Below are positions 1 through 5,385 of a stretch of DNA of 9,114 nt, one piece after another. Both the position numbers and the translations under genes were made by a program. A model generated the notes under the pieces. That model was given only the letters and a program-made list of their open reading frames with translations, made no database searches and was not told the DNA's origin. Source of the DNA: DASVBE01 sp036375995 (GTDB lineage Bacteria > Actinomycetota > Actinomycetes > Streptosporangiales > Streptosporangiaceae); the NCBI GenBank assembly GCA_036375995.1, contig DASVBE010000378.1:1-9114 (forward strand). The letters are read 5' to 3'. How positions within the stretch are numbered: the stretch's first letter is position 1; the number at the start of each line of letters is the position of its first letter.

Positions 1-1
1 C

Positions 2-328
2 AGCGGGATTCTCGACTTCGACTTTGCCCACCCCGACCTGCCCCTGGTCGATGTTGCGATCGCGGCCCTGATTCCCGAAGTCCAGGACTCGGCGCAGATC
101 GCTGCCGGCTACTTCGGCGCGCGATCCCCGGCAGAACACGAGCTCGACCTGATCGCCACCGCCCAGCGGGCCCGCGCCCTGGGGCATGTCGCTTTCTTTA
201 CTGGCCGCTACGCCGGCGGAGATCACGGCGCGCTCGGCCAGATCCGGCTCGGTGCCGGCCTGCTCCTGCGCGCCGAACAACGCTGGCCCGCGCTGCGGGC
301 CGCGATCGTGCGCGGCACCACCGGCTGA
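2..328 (+). CDS. C-terminal part of an APH-like phosphotransferase (5' end outside window)
   Basis: The frame is open from the window edge to the TGA at 326-328 and encodes 108 residues. Near its start it reads GILDFDFAHPDLPLVDVA, which resembles the segment of aminoglycoside/choline-kinase-like (APH) enzymes where the D-F-D motif (the counterpart of the protein-kinase DFG) binds the Mg-ATP complex, followed by the usual 'xDxA' turn. The remainder is a helical, Arg/Ala/Leu-rich C-terminal lobe ending in ...RAAIVRGTTG. The catalytic HGDxxxxN loop would lie just upstream and is not visible, so the substrate cannot be assigned. APH-fold proteins phosphorylate antibiotics, small alcohols or sugars, and many are of unknown specificity. 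The stop lies immediately before the recombinase-like remnant, so the true C-terminus may have been altered by that event. It could also be a non-functional gene; the window cannot tell. Confidence 0.55.
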   Translation, partial: SGILDFDFAHPDLPLVDVAIAALIPEVQDSAQIAAGYFGARSPAEHELDLIATAQRARALGHVAFFTGRYAGGDHGALGQIRLGAGLLLRAEQRWPALRAAIVRGTTG

Positions 329-332
329 CCAG

Positions 333-476
333 GCCAGCTTGGCCGGCAAGGCGGAGATCTACCGGGGGATCAACCTGACCCTGACCGACGAACACGCAGC
401 TCAGACGATCAAGGCCGTCGCTGACCTGGGCGAGATCAACCATGGGGTTACGGGTCGTGTCCGAGGGGGGACTTGA
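333..476 (+). pseudogene. Remnant of a serine-recombinase/integrase C-terminus abutting tRNA-Leu
   Basis: In frame 3 about 47 codons read (A)GKAEIYRGINLTLT... and end ...GRVRGGT followed by TGA at 474-476. From memory, the pattern K-A-E-[IL]-Y-x-x-[LI]-x-L-T-L-T near the C-terminus, with a terminal VRGGT, is typical of actinobacterial large serine recombinases encoded next to tRNA genes. The last codons and the stop are supplied by the antisense of the tRNA 3' end (458-476). No start codon or catalytic N-terminal domain precedes it. Upstream the same frame overlaps the APH-like gene, so at most the tail of the protein survives. It is therefore read as a deletion scar of an integrated element. 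Alternatively this is chance coding in GC-rich DNA; without a database search confidence is limited. Confidence 0.4.
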
Positions 477-542
477 ACCCCCATGCCCTTTTGGGGCACT
501 AGCACCTCAAGCTAGCGCGTCTGCCTATTCCGCCACCCGGAC
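458..542 (-). tRNA. tRNA-Leu (anticodon GAG)
   Basis: The reverse complement folds as a class II tRNA of 85 nt. The acceptor stem GTCCGGG (542-536) pairs with CTCGGAC (465-459) with one G-U pair, and the discriminator is A (458), as expected for leucine. The D-arm region begins GCGGAATAGGCAGAC. The anticodon stem CTAGC/GCTAG encloses the loop TTGAGGT, giving anticodon GAG (506-508), which reads CUC and CUU. A long variable arm with a GCCC/GGGC stem follows, then a perfect GGGGG/CCCCC T-stem with TTCAAGT loop. CCA is not encoded (the next bases read CGA), so it must be added post-transcriptionally. The gene has a candidate promoter at 580-609. Its 3' end is contiguous with the recombinase-like remnant, so the native downstream terminator seems to have been displaced. 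Confidence 0.96.
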
Positions 543-579
543 GTGGCCAGGCACGGGTCGTCCCGCGCCGGGGTGCCTC

Positions 580-609
580 ACGATAGCAAACCTGGCCGGT
601 CTGGGCGAA
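580..609 (-). promoter_or_regulatory. Candidate promoter of tRNA-Leu
   Basis: On the minus strand there is an extended -10, TGC-TATCGT (hexamer at 585-580), preceded by an 18-nt spacer and a weak -35, TTCGCC (609-604). The predicted transcription start would be about 30 nt before the tRNA 5' end at 542, a suitable leader for RNase P processing. The -10 fits the actinobacterial TAnnnT pattern; the -35 is a poor match. Inferred from motif and spacing only. Confidence 0.42.
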
Positions 610-671
610 GGCGATCACCACTCCACCCCACCCGCCGACCCGCCGACGTGGACGGATGCGACGATAACCAG

Positions 672-1982
672 GTGACCGACCACGCCACCACCGCGCAGGA
701 GGAGGTCGCCGCCCTCTGCAGCGACCTCATCAGGATCGACACCACCAACCCCGGTGACAGCTCTGGTCCCGGCGAACGCGCCGCCGCCGAGCATGTCGCC
801 GCGATCCTGGCCGACGCGGGCCTCGAGCCGAGAATCCTCGAGTCCGAACCCACCCGCGCCAGCGTGGTCGCCCGCTGGGAAGGCACCGACCCCACCAGAC
901 CCGCCCTCCTCATCCACGGCCACCTCGACGTCGTCCCCGCCGACGCAGCCGACTGGCGGATCCACCCCTTCTCCGGCGAAATAAAGGACGGCTGCGTCTG
1001 GGGCCGCGGCGCCGTCGACATGAAGGACATGGACGCGATGATGCTGGCCGTCCTGCGCCAGCGCGCACGCGAAGGCCGGCGGCCGCCGCGGGACGTCGTC
1101 TTCGTCTTCCCCGCCGACGAGGAGGCCGGCGGCAAGTACGGCGCCCGCTTCCTGGTGGACGAGCACAGGGACCTCTTCGAGGGTGTCACCGAGGCCATCG
1201 GCGAAGTCGGCGGGTTCAGCACAACGATCGGCGGCCGCCGCCTCTACCCCCTGCAGACCGCGGAAAAGGGCATGGCCTGGATGCGCCTCACCGCGCAGGG
1301 CACGGCCGGCCATGGCTCCATGCTCCACGCCGACAACGCCGTCACCGAACTCGCGGAAACCGTCGCCCGCATCGGCCGCCACGAGTGGCCCATCCGCCTC
1401 ACCCCCGCGGTCAGGGCGTTCCTCGCCGAAGCCGCCGAGGCCCTCGGCGTCGAGTTCACCCCCGAGACCGCCCGCGATGTCCTCGCCAAGCTCGGCCCCA
1501 TCACCCGGATGGTCGGCGCCACCCTCACCAACACGGTGAACCCATCAGTCCTCAATGCCGGCTACAAGGTCAACGTCGTCCCCCAGCACGCCCAGGCCCA
1601 GCTCGACGGCCGCTTCCTGCCCGGCCACGAGGACGAGTTCCTGGCCGAGGTCGACAGCCTGCTCTCCGGCGGCGTCCGCCGCGAGTTCATCCACCACGAC
1701 ATCGCCGTCGAGACCACCTTCGACGGCGCCCTCTGCGACGCGATGACCGGCGCGCTCCTGGCCGAGGACCCCGACGCCCGCGTGGTCCCCTACTGCCTCT
1801 CCGCCGGCACCGACGCCAAGTCCTTCAGCCGCCTCGGCATCCGCTGCTTCGGCTTCACCCCGCTGCAGCTCCCCGCGGACCTGGACTTTTCTGGCATGTT
1901 CCACGGGATCGACGAGCGTGTCCCGGTCGACGCCCTGCGGTTCGGGGTCAGGGTGCTGGACCGCTTCCTTGACCTCTGCTAG
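672..1982 (+). CDS. M20/M25/M40-family metallopeptidase (DapE/ArgE/CPG2-like)
   Basis: This 436-residue protein is a cytoplasmic di-zinc hydrolase of the M20 family, with the length usual for these actinobacterial members. All family motifs are visible: HGHLDVVP with metal ligand His84 and Asp86; GRGAVDMKD with bridging Asp116; DEEAGG with general base Glu150 and metal ligand Glu151; EVGG with Glu178 as the probable further ligand; and FHGIDERVP with His411. The middle (about residues 190-330) is the lid/dimerisation domain, containing AGHGSM. M20 enzymes hydrolyse amide bonds in peptides or N-acylated amino acids. DapE itself is usually about 350-380 aa, so this is more likely a general carboxypeptidase/dipeptidase than the lysine-pathway enzyme. 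The GTG at 672 was chosen because similarity begins soon after it. The frame stays open back to 543 but that extension is low-complexity Arg/Pro-rich, and GTG 648 is an alternative. No strong SD is visible. The gene is convergent with the DUF5703 gene. Confidence 0.9.
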   Translation: MTDHATTAQEEVAALCSDLIRIDTTNPGDSSGPGERAAAEHVAAILADAGLEPRILESEPTRASVVARWEGTDPTRPALLIHGHLDVVPADAADWRIHPFSGEIKDGCVWGRGAVDMKDMDAMMLAVLRQRAREGRRPPRDVVFVFPADEEAGGKYGARFLVDEHRDLFEGVTEAIGEVGGFSTTIGGRRLYPLQTAEKGMAWMRLTAQGTAGHGSMLHADNAVTELAETVARIGRHEWPIRLTPAVRAFLAEAAEALGVEFTPETARDVLAKLGPITRMVGATLTNTVNPSVLNAGYKVNVVPQHAQAQLDGRFLPGHEDEFLAEVDSLLSGGVRREFIHHDIAVETTFDGALCDAMTGALLAEDPDARVVPYCLSAGTDAKSFSRLGIRCFGFTPLQLPADLDFSGMFHGIDERVPVDALRFGVRVLDRFLDLC

Positions 1983-2060
1983 GCAAGGAGTATTCCCGCC
2001 AGGATTGATTACGGTGGGTGCCGCGCGGGCCCCCGCCACGACGCCGCTCACTCCGCGGCG

Positions 2061-2078
2061 CCGGCCGGTGAAGGCCGG
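2061..2078. terminator. Possible hairpin terminator between convergent genes
   Basis: A perfect 6-bp stem, CCGGCC (2061-2066) with GGCCGG (2073-2078), and a 6-nt loop lie in the 99-bp gap between the peptidase stop (1982) and the DUF5703 stop (2082). There is no T-tract on either strand, as is common for GC-rich actinobacterial hairpins. The position suits a shared bidirectional terminator. The stem is short and such palindromes arise easily in this base composition. Confidence 0.3.
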
Positions 2079-2081
2079 TCG

Positions 2082-2270
2082 TTACCGGAAGGTCAGCACC
2101 GGCCTGATCACCGGACGGCGCAGGGTCGCCTTGCGGCTGCCGTCGGCGTACAGGCTCATCCTGGCCAGTTCCCAATCGCCGTATTCGGCATGATCAGTCA
2201 GGATCTGGCGCGCAGTATCTCTCGACGTGCCGCGTGGCAAGTAGAGGACAAGGTAGGAGTACTGCACCAT
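2082..2270 (-). CDS. Small DUF5703-family protein
   Basis: This encodes a small soluble protein of about 62 residues with the core YLVLYLPRGTSRD, then TDHAEYGDWELARMSLY and ADGSRKATLRRPVIR. I recognise this as the actinobacterial DUF5703 pattern (LPRGxSR ... L(T/t)xxAEYGxWEL ... (Y/L)xDGSR(K/R)xxLRRxIIR). The function is unknown; no signal peptide, membrane segment or cysteine is seen. The start is uncertain because in-frame ATGs occur at 2330, 2279, 2273 and 2270 and a GTG at 2267. The sequence GAGG lies 6 nt before GTG 2267 and 3 nt before ATG 2270, so initiation at 2267/2270 best fits both spacing and the family's usual length. The longer 82-residue form from 2330 adds a poorly conserved-looking tail. 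The gene is convergent with the M20 peptidase and divergent from topA. Confidence 0.75.
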   Translation of the reverse strand: MVQYSYLVLYLPRGTSRDTARQILTDHAEYGDWELARMSLYADGSRKATLRRPVIRPVLTFR

Positions 2271-2401
2271 CATCCTCATTGTGCGCAGGCGGAGCCGTTG
2301 TTCAACATCCGTTGGGAAAAAGGTCGCCACCGGCAGGGAACAGCCAGACCGCCACCGTGAGTTGAAAGCTGAGGACGGGGAGTCGCAGGACCACCGTGCG
2401 C

Positions 2402-2422
2402 CTTCCGGGCTGCGCCCGGGGG
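2402..2422. other. Inverted repeat in the DUF5703-topA divergent region
   Basis: CCGGGC (2405-2410) and GCCCGG (2414-2419) form a 6-bp stem around a 3-nt loop, extended by two wobble pairs and C2402-G2422. It lies in the 257-bp gene-free divergent region (2271-2527), about 110 nt before topA. It could be part of a leader or a factor-dependent terminator for stray transcription; no T-tract follows. Confidence 0.3.
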
Positions 2423-2489
2423 CGTCGCGGGGCCTAATACCGCGCCAGCCGAGCGGCTAGTCCGCCCGATGCTTGTCGCTGGCCTGCGG

Positions 2490-2495
2490 TAGCCT
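2490..2495 (+). promoter_or_regulatory. Candidate -10 element for topA
   Basis: TAGCCT matches the actinobacterial TAnnnT -10 pattern and sits 32 nt before the topA GTG, leaving room for a short leader that contains the SD. No recognisable -35 lies 16-19 nt upstream (CGATGC is at the 17-nt position). A second TA-rich site, TAATAC, occurs at 2435-2440. Low confidence. Confidence 0.28.
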
Positions 2496-2515
2496 CCAGG
2501 GCGTCCCGCGGATGT

Positions 2516-2520
2516 GAGGG
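2516..2520 (+). promoter_or_regulatory. Ribosome binding site of topA
   Basis: GAGGG is separated by 7 nt from the GTG at 2528. This decides the start of topA, placing it 25 codons ahead of the Toprim core and retaining a basic N-terminal tail. Confidence 0.7.
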
Positions 2521-2527
2521 TGAGAAC

Positions 2528-5317
2528 GTGGCAGCACGAACGGCAACGAGGACGACGAGACGCGCGAGCTCCGGCGATACCGCCGGTGGTGCCCGGCGCC
2601 GGCTTGTCATCGTCGAGTCGCCGGCTAAGGCACGCACGATTGCCGGCTATCTCGGCCAGGGCTATGTGGTCGAGTCCAGCATCGGCCACATCCGCGACAT
2701 GCCCGACAAGGCTGCCGAGATCCCGGCCAGGTACCGCAGCGAGCCGTGGGCCCGCCTCGGGGTGAACGTGGACCACGACTTCGAGCCCCTCTACGTCGTC
2801 AACACCGACAAGAAGCAGCAGGTCGCCAAGCTCAAGTCGCTCCTCAAGGACGCCGACGAGCTCCTGCTGGCCACTGATGAGGACCGCGAGGGCGAGGCCA
2901 TCGCGTGGCATCTGCTGGAGGAACTCAAGCCCAAGGTGCCGGCCCACCGGATGGTGTTCCACGAGATCACCCCCGAGGCCATCGCCCAGGCCGTGGCCAA
3001 CCCCAGGGACATGGACGAGGGGCTGGTCGACGCGTACCAGACCCGCCGGGTGCTGGACCGCCTCTACGGCTACGAAGTCTCGCCGGTGCTGTGGAAGAAG
3101 GTCATGCCGAAGCTGTCGGCGGGCCGGGTCCAGTCCGTCGCGATCCGCCTGGTGGTCGACCGCGAGCGGGAGCGGATCGCGTTCACCGGCGCCCAGTACT
3201 GGGACCTGGAGGCCGAGTTCGCGCCGCAGGACCAGGCCAAGGCCGCCGAGGTCGCCTCGTTTGGCGCCACCCTGGTCAGCGTCGACGGCAAGCGGGTCGC
3301 CCAGGGCCGCGACTTCGGCTCGAACGGCCAGCTGAAGACCGCGGACCTGCTGCACCTGGACGGCGCCGCGGCCGGCGCGCTGGCCGCCCGCCTGGACGGC
3401 GCGGCGTTCACCGTCGGCTCGGTCGAGCGCAAGCCCTACCGGCGCTCCCCGTACGCCCCGTTCCGCACCACCACGCTGCAGCAGGAAGCCTCCCGCAAGC
3501 TCGGCTTCTCGGCCAAGTACGCGATGCAGATCGCCCAGCGGCTGTACGAGAACGGCCACATCACGTATATGCGGACCGACTCGGTCACGCTGTCCCAGAC
3601 CGCGATCGCCGCGGCCCGCGCCCAGGCCCGCGAGCTGTACGGGGCCGACTACGTGCCGGACGCGCCGCGCACCTACACCAGCAAGGTCAAGAGCGCCCAG
3701 GAGGCGCACGAGGCGATCCGCCCCGCCGGGGACCGGTTCCGCACACCCGCCCAGGCCGGCCTGTCCGGCGACGAGCTGCGCCTCTACGACCTGATCTGGA
3801 AGCGCACGGTGGCCTCCCAGATGAAGGACGCGACCGGCGAGTCGGTCTCCGTCCGCGTCCTGGGTGACGCCGCGGCCGCCGCCGAGGGCCCCGCGGTGCG
3901 CGCCGAGTTCGCCGCCTCCGGCAAGGTCATCGGCTTCTACGGGTTCCTCAAGGCGTACGTCGAGGGCTCCGACGACCCGGACGCCGAGCTGGACGACAAC
4001 CAGCGCCGCCTGCCGCCGCTGGCCGAGCGCGACCCGCTGACCGCGCTGCAGCTCGCCCCGGCCGAGCACGCCACCCGGCCGCCGGCCAGGTACACCGAGG
4101 CGTCGCTGATCAAGGAGCTGGAAGACCGGGAGATCGGCCGGCCGTCCACCTACGCCTCGATCATCGGCACGATCCTGGACCGCGGCTACGTGTTCAAGAA
4201 GGGCACCGCGCTGGTCCCGTCGTTCGTCGCGTTCGCCGTCGTCACCCTGCTGGAGCGGCACTTCGCCCAGCTGGTCGACTACGACTTCACCGCCCGGATG
4301 GAGGGCGCGCTGGACCAGATCGCCCGCGGCGACGCCGACCGGGTGCCCTGGCTGCGCCGCTTCTACTTCGGCGGCGACGACACCGAGGGCCTCAAGGAAC
4401 TGGTCAGCGACCTGGGTGACATCGACGCCCGGGACGTCAGCTCGTTCCCGCTGGCGGGCACCGACATCGTCATCCGGGTCGGCCGGTACGGCCCGTACCT
4501 GGAGCGGGACGGCCAGCGGGTGAACGTGCCCGAGGGCACCGCGCCGGACGAGCTGACCCCCGAGCTGGCCGCGGAGCTGCTGTCCCGGCCCAGCGGGGAC
4601 ACCGAGCTGGGCACCGACCCGGCCACCGGCCGGATGATCGTGGCCAAGGCGGGCCGGTTCGGACCGTACGTCACCGAGGTGCTCGGCGACGATGCCCCGG
4701 CCTCGGCCAAGCCCCGGTCCGCCTCGCTGCTCACGTCGATGGCGCTGGACAGCATCACGCTGGACGACGCGCTGAAGCTGCTCACGCTGCCGCGCACGCT
4801 CGGCGAGCTGGACGGCGAGCCGGTCACCGTGCAGAACGGCCGCTACGGCCCGTACGTGAAGAAGGGCACCGACAGCCGGTCGCTGGAGAACGAGGACCAG
4901 CTGTTCACGCTCACGCTGGCCGAGGCCAAGGACCTGTTCGCACAGCCCAAGGCCCGTGGCCGGGCGGCCCGGGCGGCCGCCGCGCCGCCGCTGCGCGAGC
5001 TGGGCGAGGACCCGAACACCAAGAAGCCCATCGTGCTGAAGGAAGGCCGCTGGGGCCCGTACGCCACGGACGGCGAGACCAACGCCTCGCTGCGCAAGGG
5101 CGACGACATCGCGACGATCACCCTGCAGCGCGCCGCCGAGCTGCTGGCCGAGCGCCGCGCCGCCGGGCCGGCCGCCCCGCGCCGCCGGGCCGCCGGCACC
5201 GCCGCCACCCGGGCCAAGACCGCCACTAAAACCACCAAAACCGCCAAGCCGGCGGGCAAGGCGAAGGCCGCTACAACCCGCAAGAGCAGCAAGGCCAGCC
5301 CGGCCGGCCAGGGCTAA
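2528..5317 (+). CDS. topA: DNA topoisomerase I (type IA)
   Basis: TopA (929 aa) relaxes negatively supercoiled DNA by single-strand cleavage and passage. After a basic Thr/Arg-rich tail (1-24) comes the Toprim domain with LVIVESPAKA (Glu30) and TDEDREGEAIAW (Asp117, Asp119, Glu121, the Mg-binding triad). The type IA core follows, including LSAGRVQSVAIRLV, and the active site ITYMRTDS, where Tyr347 is the catalytic nucleophile and Arg349 its partner. The C-terminus has no Cys4 zinc ribbons. It carries four TOPRIM_C/Topo_C-type repeats with the signature GR[YFW]GPY at residues 652, 709, 771 and 840. It ends in a Lys/Ala/Thr-rich tail (about 870-929) of the type that supports processive DNA binding in mycobacterial and streptomycete TopA. 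Length and architecture match actinobacterial TopA (about 930-950 aa). In this family the gene is normally single-copy and essential, and its expression is often supercoiling-responsive. Confidence 0.98.
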   Translation: MAARTATRTTRRASSGDTAGGARRRLVIVESPAKARTIAGYLGQGYVVESSIGHIRDMPDKAAEIPARYRSEPWARLGVNVDHDFEPLYVVNTDKKQQVAKLKSLLKDADELLLATDEDREGEAIAWHLLEELKPKVPAHRMVFHEITPEAIAQAVANPRDMDEGLVDAYQTRRVLDRLYGYEVSPVLWKKVMPKLSAGRVQSVAIRLVVDRERERIAFTGAQYWDLEAEFAPQDQAKAAEVASFGATLVSVDGKRVAQGRDFGSNGQLKTADLLHLDGAAAGALAARLDGAAFTVGSVERKPYRRSPYAPFRTTTLQQEASRKLGFSAKYAMQIAQRLYENGHITYMRTDSVTLSQTAIAAARAQARELYGADYVPDAPRTYTSKVKSAQEAHEAIRPAGDRFRTPAQAGLSGDELRLYDLIWKRTVASQMKDATGESVSVRVLGDAAAAAEGPAVRAEFAASGKVIGFYGFLKAYVEGSDDPDAELDDNQRRLPPLAERDPLTALQLAPAEHATRPPARYTEASLIKELEDREIGRPSTYASIIGTILDRGYVFKKGTALVPSFVAFAVVTLLERHFAQLVDYDFTARMEGALDQIARGDADRVPWLRRFYFGGDDTEGLKELVSDLGDIDARDVSSFPLAGTDIVIRVGRYGPYLERDGQRVNVPEGTAPDELTPELAAELLSRPSGDTELGTDPATGRMIVAKAGRFGPYVTEVLGDDAPASAKPRSASLLTSMALDSITLDDALKLLTLPRTLGELDGEPVTVQNGRYGPYVKKGTDSRSLENEDQLFTLTLAEAKDLFAQPKARGRAARAAAAPPLRELGEDPNTKKPIVLKEGRWGPYATDGETNASLRKGDDIATITLQRAAELLAERRAAGPAAPRRRAAGTAATRAKTATKTTKTAKPAGKAKAATTRKSSKASPAGQG

Positions 5318-5353
5318 CCGGGCGGCTGCCCAGTGGCTGCGCCGCCTGCCCGG
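5318..5353 (+). terminator. GC hairpin directly after the topA stop codon
   Basis: CCGGGC (5318-5323) plus GGC (5324-5326) pair with GCC (5344-5346) and GCCCGG (5348-5353), with a single bulged T (5347) and a 17-nt loop. The stem starts one base after the TAA. There is no T-tract, consistent with actinobacterial I-shaped hairpins. Because the next gene has its own promoter-like element, a terminator here is plausible. Confidence 0.4.
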
Positions 5354-5373
5354 CCCGTTCACCTTTCAGCCGA

Positions 5374-5379
5374 TACGCT
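5374..5379 (+). promoter_or_regulatory. Candidate -10 for a leaderless MFS-tmk transcript
   Basis: TACGCT (TAnnnT) ends 6 nt before the GTG at 5386, which would place transcription initiation at or next to the start codon. No SD-like purine run precedes the GTG. No clear -35 is seen (CGGCCC at the 17-nt position), which is common for such promoters. Confidence 0.45.
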
Positions 5380-5385
5380 GACGCC

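Noticed and set aside
543..671. N-terminal extension of the M20 peptidase frame
   Set aside because: It encodes Arg/Pro-rich sequence unlike the family and overlaps the tRNA-Leu promoter region; GTG 672 gives the expected N-terminus.
442..675. Open frame encoding VSEGGLEPPCPFGALAPQASASAYSATRT-like peptide
   Set aside because: This is the antisense of the tRNA-Leu gene, a well-known false protein call.
2299..2307. TGTTCAACA short palindrome upstream of the DUF5703 gene as an operator
   Set aside because: Half-sites of 4 bp are too short to support a regulator site without further copies, and none was seen nearby.
2276..5362. 1028-codon minus-strand open frame opposite topA
   Set aside because: It is low-complexity Gly/Arg/Ala/Val sequence typical of the antisense of a high-GC gene, and it lies over a topA frame with every catalytic motif.
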